In this document: positions 50,146 to 59,554 of the stretch, one piece after another
Position numbering within the stretch: the first letter of the stretch is position 1
Layout: each line of letters starts with the position of its first letter
Notes under the pieces: model-generated
The model's input: the letters and a program-made list of their open reading frames with translations, nothing else
Database searches by the model: none
What the model was told of the DNA's origin: nothing
Program-made: the position numbers and the translations under genes
From: Epilithonimonas caeni DSM 17710
Lineage (GTDB): Bacteria > Bacteroidota > Bacteroidia > Flavobacteriales > Weeksellaceae
Direction of reading: 5' to 3'
DNA length: 64,000 bases
NCBI RefSeq assembly: GCF_000426465.1
Contig: NZ_AUFK01000009.1
Coordinates: forward strand, 682,001 to 746,000

Positions 50146-50706
50146 ATGAAAATCTCTATTAAAAATATGGTTTGCAACCGCTGCATTTCGGCGGTGGAAT
50201 CGATATTGGAGGATTTGAAAATTGAGATCGATCAAATTTTATTAGGCGAAGTTGAAACCAAAAACGAGATTTCCAATCAAGAGCTCGAAACGTTGAACTT
50301 GAAACTAAAATCAACCGGATTTGAAATCTTAGAAGATTCTTCTAAAAAGCAAATCGAGAAAATCAAAACCTTGATAATTCAGAAAATTTCTGAGGAAGAT
50401 TTGGGCGATGATTTTATTTTGTCAGAATTCCTGAGTTCCGAATTACACAGAGATTACAGTTCTATTTCCAAACTTTTTTCTCAAAACGAAGCTGTGACCT
50501 TAGAACAATATTTCATTCTTCAAAAGATTGAAAAAGTGAAAGAACTGTTGCTTTACAAAGAATTGAATTTGACAGAGATTTCGCAAAAATTAGGTTACAA
50601 AAGTGTTCAGCATCTTTCTAATCAGTTCAAGAAAATCACAGGCTTCTCTCCTACTCAGTTTCTGAATTCTAAAGAGAAAAAGAGGATTGCGCTGGATAAG
50701 GTTTGA
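50146..50706 (+). CDS. AraC-family regulator with HMA-like N-terminus
   Basis: Protein of 186 residues. The N-terminal 60 residues form an HMA-like ferredoxin fold opening with MKISIKNMVCNRC; C10 and C13 make a CxxC metal-binding pair as in copper chaperones. After a helical linker, an AraC HTH domain (about 95-186) reads LTEISQKLGYKSVQHLSNQFKK and GFSPTQFL. This architecture is common in Bacteroidetes next to copper-transport genes, and suggests direct metal sensing (inference). The obvious target, the P-type ATPase at 56732, lies 6 kb downstream rather than adjacent. Confidence 0.88.
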   Translation: MKISIKNMVCNRCISAVESILEDLKIEIDQILLGEVETKNEISNQELETLNLKLKSTGFEILEDSSKKQIEKIKTLIIQKISEEDLGDDFILSEFLSSELHRDYSSISKLFSQNEAVTLEQYFILQKIEKVKELLLYKELNLTEISQKLGYKSVQHLSNQFKKITGFSPTQFLNSKEKKRIALDKV

Positions 50707-50738
50707 ATTACATAAATAAATTTATAAAAACTAAAACA

Positions 50739-51524
50739 ATGATAGAAAATTCAATATTGGACTTTAATATAATTTATTCAAGATACGAAACTTTATTTGA
50801 TGAGGTTAAAAACAAAATATTTAATGCAAATGAAGATGATGAAATAATAAGTTTGATAAGATTACAAGATAGTTTCGTGAAATTTGATGCTAAGCTTCGT
50901 TTAGGAATGGCAATACAAGAAATTTCTTTAAATGAAAATTTTGTAAATAGAAAATATGATGAATTAAAACTTTGCCATCTTTTATTATACAAACTTTCTG
51001 ATATTTGGTTTGCTTATGAAGCCTATTTTATTTTACACAAAAAAGCATTAAATTCTGATATAACAAATTTAAAAATACAATGGTTAGACAAATCAACAAA
51101 TAGTGATTATTTTAATGATGAAAAAATTAAAAACTCACTTTATGAAGCTAACAATAATTTACAGTCTAATTTCAATTCTATACATAAGATAAATAGTCTT
51201 AAAGATTATCTAATTTATTGTCGAGATTTAGCAAAAGGAGGTCAAAAAAATAGATTAGATTCAATAATAACTAAATTAAATAATAGAAATAATCTTCCAA
51301 ACTTCACTCATCTTGAACTATTAACTATTACATATTCGATAAGAAATAATTTTGTTCATAATGGAGAGATTACCATCTACCCTGAAAATTTCAATTACAT
51401 ATATAAAAAAGAGCTTTTATTATCTTTATATAAATATATTGTTATTATAACTATTCAGATTGCTGTTATAACAATAGAAAAAAGTTTACTTTCTCCTAAT
51501 TTAGATGAAACTGACGAATCATAA
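50739..51524 (+). CDS. HEPN-like protein, unknown, strongly AT-rich
   Basis: Protein of 261 residues from the ATG at 50739. It is predicted all-helical and has RNNFVH (R202 to H207), the RNxxxH motif of HEPN ribonucleases, in SIRNNFVHNGE, a context usual for Apea/AbiV-like HEPN proteins. The gene is visibly more AT-rich than its neighbours (long A/T runs, many ATA/TTA/AAT codons), a sign of transfer. It overlaps the XRE-TM regulator gene by 1 bp (TAATG). RNase or toxin-like activity is inference; alternative: a non-toxic helical protein. Confidence 0.65.
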   Translation: MIENSILDFNIIYSRYETLFDEVKNKIFNANEDDEIISLIRLQDSFVKFDAKLRLGMAIQEISLNENFVNRKYDELKLCHLLLYKLSDIWFAYEAYFILHKKALNSDITNLKIQWLDKSTNSDYFNDEKIKNSLYEANNNLQSNFNSIHKINSLKDYLIYCRDLAKGGQKNRLDSIITKLNNRNNLPNFTHLELLTITYSIRNNFVHNGEITIYPENFNYIYKKELLLSLYKYIVIITIQIAVITIEKSLLSPNLDETDES

Positions 51525-52063
51525 TGCAATCCAAAGTCAAAACCCTTCGCGAAGCCAAAAATCTGACTCAAAATGAGTTAGCAGAAAAATCCGGACTTTC
51601 GTTAAGAACCATTCAAAGGATTGAGTCCGGAAATATCCCAAAAGGTTTTACTTTGAAAGCCATTGCAAAGACTTTGGAAATTGAACCGGAAAATCTATTT
51701 TCAAAGGAAGAAAACATCCAAATTGACAGAGCAAAACTCATCAATCTGTCTGCCTTATCCGGATTGATCATTCCGTTTGGTGGAATTATTTTTCCTGCGA
51801 TTTTGACTTATAAAACTCAAGATTCTACTAATCGAGAATTGGGAAAAAGCATTATTTGTGTTCAGATTATTTTGGCATTTTTTGTTTCGGTTTCGTTGAT
51901 ATTAAGTCCGTTTATTCAGTATTGGTTTTCTATCCGATTTCCATTGTTTTTAATTCCTTTGATTGCTTTTATCATCATCAAACTTTGGGTTGTCATCAGA
52001 AACGGTATCAGTCTCAACCAAAACAATACACTTTCTATAAAACTGAAAAACAACTTCTTATAA
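51524..52063 (+). CDS. XRE-family regulator with C-terminal four-TM domain, second copy
   Basis: Protein of 179 residues, paralogue of 17834-18421. The XRE HTH (about 5-58: LTQNELAEKSGLSLRTIQRIESG) is followed by membrane segments from about residue 70 to 165. Motif-level identity in the HTH is very high between the copies, with low identity in the TM part. It is translationally coupled to the HEPN-like gene upstream and is followed after 88 bp by an exported aspartyl protease gene, paralleling the serine hydrolase after the first copy. The nature of the membrane signal is unknown. Confidence 0.87.
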   Translation: MQSKVKTLREAKNLTQNELAEKSGLSLRTIQRIESGNIPKGFTLKAIAKTLEIEPENLFSKEENIQIDRAKLINLSALSGLIIPFGGIIFPAILTYKTQDSTNRELGKSIICVQIILAFFVSVSLILSPFIQYWFSIRFPLFLIPLIAFIIIKLWVVIRNGISLNQNNTLSIKLKNNFL

Positions 52064-52151
52064 ATCAAGTCATAAAACTGACGTAAAATTGTCATATCAT
52101 TTCTACGACAAATTCGGCTTCAAAAACCGAATCTTGCAGAAAAATTGGACA

Positions 52152-53066
52152 ATGAAACTTTTTAAGAAATTAGCTTTAGGATTTTTAGCCCTATTGGTTT
52201 TGATATTGGTTGGCGGATATATTTATTTCGACCGGAAATTTACGCCGGAAGACAATTATTTAACTATCAAAAACGAAAGCGGAAATATCCCGATCACTTG
52301 GTTGGGAAATGACAAAAACGTTTTGCTTCTTCCCATTCATTTTTCCGGAAACCCAGAGACTTATTATCTGCAATTTGACACAGGTTCACCTTACACAGTA
52401 TTTTATTCCAATTCGATAAAAAACATTAGAGAAATTTCTATTAACAATGATAAGGCGAAAACTTCTTTCATTGTTGGAAATACGGAAATCTCTTCGAATC
52501 AATTCAAAATCTTTAAAACTAAAAAAACTGATAAAAAAGATTCAATCCAAATCATAGGAACTATTGGCGCAGATATTCTGGAAAATCGAAAAACATTGAT
52601 TAACTTCAAAGAGAACAAAGTCGCTTTCAATCTGAATCAAGTTCCATGGGAATTCAGAAATCAACTTTTCGATTTTAAATTCAAGAAGAGAAAAATTATT
52701 ATTAATGGAATTTTGAAAGGCGAAGAACGAAAATTTCTCTACGATTCCGGAACAAGCGCTTACGAACTCCTAACTTATAAAGAAGAATGGCAAAAACTGA
52801 AATCGCCCTATTCAAAAATCGATATTGAAAAAGAACAGTCCTGGAATGATGTTCTGACAACCTACACAGCGGATTGCAACGAGAGAATCTATTTCAAAAA
52901 CCAGTCTGTTTCGGTAAAACAAATCACTTATGTCGAAGGGTTTTCTAATGCTCAGTTTTCTATGATGAAGTTTTCCGGAATGACGGGAATGCTGGGAAAC
53001 AAAATCTTCCTAAACAATAGTATTCTCATTGATTGTGCTGAAAATAAAATTGGAATTATAGATTGA
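52152..53066 (+). CDS. Membrane-anchored aspartyl protease-like protein
   Basis: Protein of 304 residues from the ATG at 52152 (upstream in-frame codons would add an unlikely 21-residue leader). One N-terminal TM (about 7-27) is followed by an extracytoplasmic domain with two aspartic protease half-sites, LQFDTGSPYT (D76) and FLYDSGTSAYE (D198), plus the hydrophobic GTIGADIL and GMLGNKIF segments that follow each in retropepsin/pepsin folds. It is a two-lobed single-chain protease candidate. It lies just after the membrane XRE regulator gene. Confidence 0.78.
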   Translation: MKLFKKLALGFLALLVLILVGGYIYFDRKFTPEDNYLTIKNESGNIPITWLGNDKNVLLLPIHFSGNPETYYLQFDTGSPYTVFYSNSIKNIREISINNDKAKTSFIVGNTEISSNQFKIFKTKKTDKKDSIQIIGTIGADILENRKTLINFKENKVAFNLNQVPWEFRNQLFDFKFKKRKIIINGILKGEERKFLYDSGTSAYELLTYKEEWQKLKSPYSKIDIEKEQSWNDVLTTYTADCNERIYFKNQSVSVKQITYVEGFSNAQFSMMKFSGMTGMLGNKIFLNNSILIDCAENKIGIID

Positions 53067-53108
53067 GAAAATCAATGGATTTGTAGAAAAGTTCAGGTAA
53101 AAGTTGTC

Positions 53109-53116
53109 TACTTTTG
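53109..53116 (+). promoter_or_regulatory. Candidate TAnnTTTG promoter for the EamA gene
   Basis: TACTTTTG lies 36 bp upstream of the preferred TTG start at 53153, which supports that start over the TTG at 53114 that overlaps this element. Confidence 0.45.
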
Positions 53117-53152
53117 CACAGCAATTTTATTGATTCAAAAAGAAACAACGTC

Positions 53153-54049
53153 TTGAACAATCTCAAACATTATCTGGCTGCTATTTTAGCATTTTCTCTT
53201 TGGGGGACTTTCAGTCTGGTGCTGAAACCGCTACATTCTTACACATCTCTGGACATTCTTTTTTACAGGGTTTTCAGCTGTGCGCTGATCATGTCTTTGG
53301 TTTCTATCCTTTTCAAAAGAGAAAAACTGAAACAGAACCTGAATTATTTCAAATCGATTTCCCAAAAGGAGAAAAGAAAAACGATTATTGTTAATATCGG
53401 AAGCAGCGTTTTGTTGACCGCCAACTGGTTTTCGTTTATCTATGTGATGAATCACGTGAGCGTTCGTGCAACTTCAGTGGCGTATCTCGTTTGTCCGATT
53501 ATCACAACAATTTTGGCGTATTTTATACTGAAAGATAAACTGAGTAAACTCCAATGGTTGTCGGTTTTTCTAAGTTTGACCGGTTGTGTTTTGTTGTCTT
53601 ACACCAATATTCTGGATATGTTTTACAGCAGTTTGATTGGATTCACTTACGCCGCTTATCTGATTTGTCAAAGTCAAAATAAACAATTTGATAAATTTTT
53701 GATTCTTAATTTCCACATTGTCATCTCAGCTTTGATATTATTACCATTTTTCCCTGCATATTCAGGACCGGTTCCTACAGAGTTTAAGTTCTATTTCTTT
53801 GTAGAAATCATTGCAGTAATGTACACCATTGTTCCATTATTGCTGAATTTGTTTGCATTGACAGGAATCGCTTCTTCCAAAGTCGGAATGATTCTGAACA
53901 TCAATCCAATCATTGCTTTTATCTTAGCCAGCACAGTTTACAATGAACCACTGAACCTGATTCAAATCTGTGCTTATTCATTGATATTTGTGGCTGTGAT
54001 CGTTTTCAATGCGAAGGAGATTTTTAAAATGAAATTAGAAAAAATGTAA
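53153..54049 (+). CDS. EamA/DMT-family transporter
   Basis: Ten-TM transporter of about 299 residues with two EamA repeats (about 5-135 and 150-295). The N-terminal signature is AAILAFSLWGTFSLVLK, and SVAYLVCPIITTILAYFILKD ends the first repeat in pieces. The RarD-like N-terminal half suggests metabolite or drug export; substrate unknown. A TTG at 53153 is taken as start because no ATG precedes the first TM helix and a promoter element ends at 53116. Confidence 0.85.
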   Translation: MNNLKHYLAAILAFSLWGTFSLVLKPLHSYTSLDILFYRVFSCALIMSLVSILFKREKLKQNLNYFKSISQKEKRKTIIVNIGSSVLLTANWFSFIYVMNHVSVRATSVAYLVCPIITTILAYFILKDKLSKLQWLSVFLSLTGCVLLSYTNILDMFYSSLIGFTYAAYLICQSQNKQFDKFLILNFHIVISALILLPFFPAYSGPVPTEFKFYFFVEIIAVMYTIVPLLLNLFALTGIASSKVGMILNINPIIAFILASTVYNEPLNLIQICAYSLIFVAVIVFNAKEIFKMKLEKM

Positions 54050-54146
54050 TTTTAAAAATCAAGATAATATTATTTAGATTCATTAAAAATAAACTTTGCA
54101 ACACAAGCTTTTTTAACTATTTTTACATCATAATAAATAATTAAAA

Positions 54147-54632
54147 ATGAGAAAACTAATATTCGGAGGAATTTTGACTGTTGGAGGACTTTTCACCATC
54201 AATGCACAATGCAAAACTGTAACTGCAATTAACGAAAATTTTGATTCTTGGAAAGACATAGACAAATGCTGGACAGTTCAGAAAGGGAAAGCAATGCTTT
54301 ACGCTAGCGAGAAAAAAGTCATTTTCTACTCCATGACCGACCCAAAGGAAAATATGTATCTCATTACACCAAAAGTAAAAGCCGGAAATTATACATTAAG
54401 TCTTGACATCACGGACAACGGTGGAGAAACTTCATTGGAAATTTTCTCAGTTGGAAAAGCATCTGACCCAAAATCTTTTGTTTCGATTGTTAAACCGCAA
54501 GAAATTACCAAAGAGAAAAAAGTCATCAACATGAGTCTGAAAAAAGACAGCCACATTGGTTTGAAAGTCTTATTGAATGGTGTTCATCAGGCTGTTTATG
54601 TGGATAATTTGTCTTTGAAACCGAGAAAATAA
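54147..54632 (+). CDS. Small secreted beta-sandwich protein, unknown
   Basis: Protein of 161 residues: Sec signal peptide (MRKLIFGGILTVGGLFTINAQ) and one beta-rich domain with NENFDSWKDIDKCWTVQKG, MYLITPKV and VYVDNLSL, the pattern of the choice-of-anchor/cleaved-adhesin-like domains seen in larger T9SS proteins. It lacks a T9SS sorting tail, so should stay in the periplasm or outer membrane. Binding role inferred. Confidence 0.75.
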   Translation: MRKLIFGGILTVGGLFTINAQCKTVTAINENFDSWKDIDKCWTVQKGKAMLYASEKKVIFYSMTDPKENMYLITPKVKAGNYTLSLDITDNGGETSLEIFSVGKASDPKSFVSIVKPQEITKEKKVINMSLKKDSHIGLKVLLNGVHQAVYVDNLSLKPRK

Positions 54633-54652
54633 TTAAAATCAATTCTTAATAT

Positions 54653-54684
54653 AAAAAAACCTTCAGAAATTCTGAAGGTTTTTC
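54653..54684 (+). terminator. Terminator after the small secreted-protein gene
   Basis: AAACCTTCAGAA pairs with TTCTGAAGGTTT across one base (opens to a loop of about 5), with following T. Confidence 0.8.
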
Positions 54685-54766
54685 TTTAAATAGGAAACTA
54701 TTTTATATCTATTTCTACTCTATTTTCGCCAAATTTGCTAAGAATTTTACAAACAGATAAGAATTA

Positions 54767-55720
54767 ATGGAAAAGAAAAATATAGCAATCATAGGATTGG
54801 GCGGTGTTGGTGGTTATTTTGGTTTTAAAATCAATAAGTTCAATGAATTGGAAAATCAGTTTGATATTACCTTTGTTGCAAGAAATCAGACTTATGATAT
54901 CGTCAAGGAAAATGGTTTAACACTACTCTCTCCCGAACATTCGAACAGCATTACAAAACCTAACCAAATTGTTCAAAATATATCAGAAATCCAGAATCCG
55001 GATTTAGTTTTGATTTGCGTGAAAGAATATGATCTGGAAAACGTTTGCACACAACTGATACAGATAATTTCTCCAAAAACAATTCTCCTTCCGCTAATGA
55101 ATGGAGTCGATATCTATGACAGAATCAGAAAAATAATTCCGGAGAATACGATTTTGCCAGCCTGCGTTTATGTCGCTTCTCACATCAAAGAAAAAGGAAT
55201 TGTTGAACACAAAGGAAAAGCAGGAAAACTGATTTTCGGAAAAGACCCGGCTAATTTCTCGCAAGATGTTGATTGGATTGTTCAGTTGATAAAAGACAGC
55301 GGAATTGATTTTGATTTCAAAGAAAATTCGTTTGTGGATATCTGGACCAAGTTCTTTTTTGTAGCCAGTTTCGGATTGGTAACTGCAAAATATAATTCGT
55401 CCATCGGAACAGTTTGTATTGACACTATTCAAAAGCAGGAAGCAACTCAAATAATGCAGGAAATAAAACTAATTGCCTATAAAAAACAAATCGGTCTACC
55501 TGATGATATTATCGAAAAGACTTTCGAAAAAGCTACAACTTTCCCATCGGAAACACCAACTTCTTTACAACTCGATATCAACTTCAAAAAACAAAACAAC
55601 GAACTCGAATTGTTTGCGGGCGCTATCATCCATTACGGAAAAGAACTAGATATAGAAACACCTTTTACTCAGAAAATCTATCAAGAATTGAAAGAGAAGA
55701 TTCTGGAATTAAGTATATAG
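54767..55720 (+). CDS. panE: 2-dehydropantoate 2-reductase (ApbA/PanE family)
   Basis: NADPH-dependent ketopantoate reductase-like protein of 317 residues. Rossmann motif GLGGVGGYFG (residues 11-20), LPLMNGVDI with the family's conserved Asn, and the catalytic Lys region in the C-terminal helical domain (DIWTKFFFVASFG). It makes pantoate for coenzyme A, or reduces another 2-keto acid: several paralogues per genome are common, so the symbol is tentative. Single-gene unit with its own terminator. Confidence 0.85.
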   Translation: MEKKNIAIIGLGGVGGYFGFKINKFNELENQFDITFVARNQTYDIVKENGLTLLSPEHSNSITKPNQIVQNISEIQNPDLVLICVKEYDLENVCTQLIQIISPKTILLPLMNGVDIYDRIRKIIPENTILPACVYVASHIKEKGIVEHKGKAGKLIFGKDPANFSQDVDWIVQLIKDSGIDFDFKENSFVDIWTKFFFVASFGLVTAKYNSSIGTVCIDTIQKQEATQIMQEIKLIAYKKQIGLPDDIIEKTFEKATTFPSETPTSLQLDINFKKQNNELELFAGAIIHYGKELDIETPFTQKIYQELKEKILELSI

Positions 55721-55736
55721 TTTTGTTAAATATATT

Positions 55737-55770
55737 AATGCCTTTAGTAAATTCTAAAGGCATTATTTTT
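55737..55770 (+). terminator. Terminator after the ApbA/PanE gene
   Basis: AATGCCTTTAG pairs with CTAAAGGCATT (11 bp) across TAAATT, followed by T. Confidence 0.8.
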
Positions 55771-55804
55771 GAATGTCAATCTGTTATTTCGAAAAACTAA
55801 AACA

Positions 55805-56563
55805 ATGAAAAAACTGCCTTTTTACTTAAGTACGATATTTTTTGTAATTGCTTGTAATTCCAAATCAGAAGAAAAAAACCAACCAATTTACAAACAAAAA
55901 GATACAATCTCTGACACAATTCAATCCAAAAAGATAGAATCAGCTGCAGAATTTCAAGATAATAGCTCCAGCTTTATACCGAAAGGCTATGTGATTTATA
56001 AAGAAGCCGGAACAGAAGATATAAAAGGAGATTTGAACAAAGATGGTTTGGAGGATTTGGTTCTCCTCATCAAAGGAACGGATAAAAGCAAAGTCATTCA
56101 GCACGAAACCCGTGGTCAGCTAGACCGAAACCGAAGAGGGATTATCGTTCTCTTCAACAAAGGCAACCACTATGAATTAGCCCTTAAAAATAACAGCTGC
56201 TTCTCATCTGAGAACGAAGAAGGCGGTGTTTATTACGCTCCCGAGTTGTTTATTTCTATAGAAAAAGGAAACCTGATTGTAAACTATGCACACGGAAGAT
56301 ATGGCTATTGGAATTACACATTCAGACATCAGAATCAGGATTTCGAATTGATTGGTTATGATGCAAGCTACAATCGTGGTCCTGTTCCACAAGAAGAAAC
56401 AAGCATCAACTTCTTAACAAGAAAAAAACTGACTAGAGATAACCTCAACAAAGATGACGATGGAGATGATAATATAAAATTCAAAGACACTTGGGAAAAA
56501 CTACCTGCAAGGAAACTCATCAAACTTTCTGAAATCAAAGATTTTGATGAATTAGAATTTTAA
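55805..56563 (+). CDS. Lipoprotein with FG-GAP/VCBS-like stretch, unknown
   Basis: Lipoprotein of 252 residues from the ATG at 55805 (MKKLPFYLSTIFFVIACNSK; lipobox Cys 17). After a Lys/Ser linker it has a VCBS-type Asp-rich turn (IKGDLNKDGLEDLVLLIKG) and an aromatic-rich beta domain (YGYWNYTFRHQNQDFELIGY). Similar lipoproteins are widespread in Bacteroidetes with no assigned function. About 170 bp of AT-rich sequence separates it from the P-type ATPase gene. Confidence 0.75.
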   Translation: MKKLPFYLSTIFFVIACNSKSEEKNQPIYKQKDTISDTIQSKKIESAAEFQDNSSSFIPKGYVIYKEAGTEDIKGDLNKDGLEDLVLLIKGTDKSKVIQHETRGQLDRNRRGIIVLFNKGNHYELALKNNSCFSSENEEGGVYYAPELFISIEKGNLIVNYAHGRYGYWNYTFRHQNQDFELIGYDASYNRGPVPQEETSINFLTRKKLTRDNLNKDDDGDDNIKFKDTWEKLPARKLIKLSEIKDFDELEF

Positions 56564-56731
56564 AAACAGGATATATAACATCTTTCCATTTATTTATAAC
56601 TGATTGGCATCTATTTTTCAGAAATTTGCATCAATAATAACAAATCGGGCGAAACCAGATAATCTTTATGAACTTAAATCATAGATTATTATAAAAAACA
56701 TTGTGCTCTCTGTGTCTGAAAATCAAAAAAA

Positions 56732-59383
56732 ATGGAAAATCACAATCATCATAATCACGAACACCCCAATCCCAATCAAAGGATTTCTCCAAGTTCCGTT
56801 TACTATTGCCCGATGGAATGCGAGGGTGAAAAACTGTATTTCAAACCCGGAAGATGCCCGGTCTGCAATATGTTCCTCGTTCCGATAGAAGAGCGCGATG
56901 ACCACAGGAACAAGCCCCAAACGTATTCTAAAACCAATCTGCCGGAAAGCTTCAAAGATAAAATCGGAGATTATTTTTGCCCGATGTTCTGTGAAGGCGA
57001 CAAAACTTACGAATCAGATTCAGGATGTCCGGTTTGTCATATGCACTTAGAGCAAATAACTCAGGAACTTGTGGACAACAGGGGAGTCGAAGGATCACAT
57101 CAACATTATTCCCACAACCATAGTAAACCAACAATCAATCAATCAAAAAATGCCGGAAAATATTATTGTCCAATGTTCTGCGAAGGCGATAAAGTCTACG
57201 ATTCCAATGTCGGTTGTCCGGTTTGTGGAATGGATCTGGTGAAAATTCCGGAAAAGAAAGCTGTTGAATACACTTGTCCAATGCATCCTGAAATTGTACA
57301 GAACGAACCCGGAAATTGCCCGATCTGTGGAATGGACCTCGTTCCAAAACCTTCAAAAGACAATGACCACGAAGATGAGACTTACAAATTATTAAAGACA
57401 AAATTCTGGACTGCTTTGGGATTTTCTATTCCTGTTTTTATTTTATCGATGGGCGGGATGATAGTTGACTGGCCCTTTTCCCATCAGATTCAGGGGATTT
57501 TGGAATTGATTCTGACTTTGCCGGTTCTGTTTTATGCCGGTTGGTTTCTGATGAAACGCGGCTGGGTTTCCTTCAAAACCTGGAATCTCAATATGTTCTC
57601 ATTGATTGCTTTGGGTGTTGCCGCAGCATTTATTTTTAGTTTGGTTGCCCTATTTTTTCCAAATATTCTTCCACACGAATTAGCTCACGGTGGAAATGTC
57701 CCACTCTACTTCGAATCCGTTTGCGTGATTTTGACCTTAGTAATTATGGGGCAAATGATGGAAGCAAGAGCCCATATGAAAACAGGGAAAGCCATAGAAG
57801 CCTTGATGAATCTTTCGCCGGACACAGCCAATCTGGTTGTTGACAGAAACGAGAAAAAAGTATCGTTGGCAGAAGTTAAAATCAATGATATATTAAGAGT
57901 GAAGCCTGGCGAAAAAATCCCGGTTGATGGAAAAATTATCGAAGGTAATTCCAACGTAGATGAATCAATGATTACCGGCGAACCAATCCCTGTAGAGAAA
58001 AAATCCAATGATAAAGTCACTTCCGGAACGATTAACGGCAATGGGACTTTCTTGATGAAAGCTGAAAAGGTAGGTGATGAAACTTTGCTTTCCCAAATCA
58101 TCAAAATGGTCAACGAAGCCAGCCGCAGCAAAGCACCTATCCAGAAATTAGCGGATAAAATCTCAAAGATATTCGTTCCGACAGTTATTGGAATTGCAGT
58201 TCTGACATTCATTTTATGGTATATTTTCGGTGGCGAGAATAAGTTGATTTATGCATTTGTGAATGCTGTTGCGGTTCTGATCGTAGCCTGTCCGTGCGCT
58301 CTTGGTTTGGCAACACCAATGAGTCTGATGGTCGGAATCGGAAAAGGTGCTCAAAACGGAATCTTGATCAAAAATGCAGAAGCTCTTGAAGAAATGCATA
58401 AAATCAATGTCCTGATTACCGATAAAACAGGAACTTTAACAGAAGGAAAACCAAGTCTGGATAACATCGAAACATTTGAAAATACAGATAAAAATGAAGT
58501 CTTAAAATTAGGCGGTTCATTGAATCAGAATTCTGAACATCCTTTGTCAAATGCGGTCTTAGAGGCTCTTCGACAAGCTCAGAGTGACAATCCTGACCTA
58601 CAATTTGAAAAAGTTCAGAGCTTTGAAAATATTTCAGGAAAAGGGGTTAAAGGAAAAATCAATAATGAAGAGATATTACTTGGAAATGAAGCTTTATTAA
58701 AACATTTCAATATCGAAATTCCTGAATCATTAAAACAAAACGTAATTCAAAGTCAAGACCAGGCAAAAACCATTTCCTACTTAGCAAAAGCTGGAAAAGT
58801 TCTCGGATTTTTAAGTTTTTCAGACCAAATCAAAGCAACTTCAAAACAAGCTATCAATTATCTCCATTCTCAAAATATCGAAGTCATAATGATGACCGGC
58901 GATAACGAACATACCGCAAAAGCCGTCGCAACAGAATTGGGAATCAAACATTACAAAGCCAATTGTCTCCCGGAAGATAAAATGAACGAAATCAAAAAAC
59001 TCCAAAACGAAGGCAAAATCGTAGCAATGACCGGAGACGGCATCAATGATGCGCCGGCCTTAGCCCAATCTAATATCGGAATTGCAATGGGAACAGGAAC
59101 CGATGCAGCGATTGAAAGTGCAGAAATAACTTTATTAAAAGGCGATATTCTCGGGGTAGCAAAATCAAAAATCCTGAGTGAAAAACTGCTGAAAAACATT
59201 AAGGAAAATCTATTCTTCGCTTTTATATATAACGTTTTGGGGATTCCTTTAGCTGCAGGCCTGCTCTACCCTTTCTTCGGAATTTTATTAAGTCCGATGA
59301 TTGCAGCGGCTGCAATGAGTTTCAGTTCTGTTTCTGTTATTCTGAATTCTTTGAGATTGAATAACGCTAAATTGGATGCATAA
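56732..59383 (+). CDS. copA: Copper-type P1B ATPase with four N-terminal heavy-metal-binding repeats
   Basis: Inner-membrane metal exporter of 883 residues. A His-rich start ([15 protein letters not shown]) is followed by four heavy-metal-binding domain repeats of the YxCPM...CPxCxM type beginning near residues 24, 81, 144 and 180 (fourth: YTCPMHPEI and [10 protein letters not shown]). Then come eight TM helices, the CPC motif C520-P-C522, phosphorylation site D564 (DKTGTLTEG) and the hinge [11 protein letters not shown] and the HMBD type fit Cu(I)/Ag(I) efflux. The likely regulator is the HMA-AraC protein at 50146. Confidence 0.94.
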   Translation: MENHNHHNHEHPNPNQRISPSSVYYCPMECEGEKLYFKPGRCPVCNMFLVPIEERDDHRNKPQTYSKTNLPESFKDKIGDYFCPMFCEGDKTYESDSGCPVCHMHLEQITQELVDNRGVEGSHQHYSHNHSKPTINQSKNAGKYYCPMFCEGDKVYDSNVGCPVCGMDLVKIPEKKAVEYTCPMHPEIVQNEPGNCPICGMDLVPKPSKDNDHEDETYKLLKTKFWTALGFSIPVFILSMGGMIVDWPFSHQIQGILELILTLPVLFYAGWFLMKRGWVSFKTWNLNMFSLIALGVAAAFIFSLVALFFPNILPHELAHGGNVPLYFESVCVILTLVIMGQMMEARAHMKTGKAIEALMNLSPDTANLVVDRNEKKVSLAEVKINDILRVKPGEKIPVDGKIIEGNSNVDESMITGEPIPVEKKSNDKVTSGTINGNGTFLMKAEKVGDETLLSQIIKMVNEASRSKAPIQKLADKISKIFVPTVIGIAVLTFILWYIFGGENKLIYAFVNAVAVLIVACPCALGLATPMSLMVGIGKGAQNGILIKNAEALEEMHKINVLITDKTGTLTEGKPSLDNIETFENTDKNEVLKLGGSLNQNSEHPLSNAVLEALRQAQSDNPDLQFEKVQSFENISGKGVKGKINNEEILLGNEALLKHFNIEIPESLKQNVIQSQDQAKTISYLAKAGKVLGFLSFSDQIKATSKQAINYLHSQNIEVIMMTGDNEHTAKAVATELGIKHYKANCLPEDKMNEIKKLQNEGKIVAMTGDGINDAPALAQSNIGIAMGTGTDAAIESAEITLLKGDILGVAKSKILSEKLLKNIKENLFFAFIYNVLGIPLAAGLLYPFFGILLSPMIAAAAMSFSSVSVILNSLRLNNAKLDA

Positions 59384-59391
59384 GTATAGGT

Positions 59392-59464
59392 CTTCGAGAG
59401 CCTCAGACTGACAATATTGTACTTAAAAGTTAGTATTAGAAATGTCATGCTGAGGCTCTCGAAG
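59392..59464. repeat. Long inverted repeat with 15-bp perfect arms
   Basis: CTTCGAGAGCCTCAG at 59392-59406 and its complement at 59450-59464, with a second TGACA/TGTCA pair inside (59409-59413, 59443-59447) and a loop of about 29 bases. GC-rich arms in AT-rich context; there is no T run, so it is not a simple terminator. Could be a REP-type element or a small-RNA/attenuator stem after copA. Confidence 0.6.
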
Positions 59465-59480
59465 CATTCTTACAAAGATT

Positions 59481-59514
59481 CAAAAAAAACGACATCGGGA
59501 AAACTCCCGATGTC
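59481..59514 (-). terminator. Terminator after the TonB receptor gene
   Basis: On the minus strand GACATCGGGA pairs with TCCCGATGTC (10 bp) across GTTT and is followed by GTTTTTTTT. Confidence 0.85.
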
Positions 59515-59554
59515 ATTTCAAAACAAATATAAAAACCTTAAAAAAATAGTTTAA

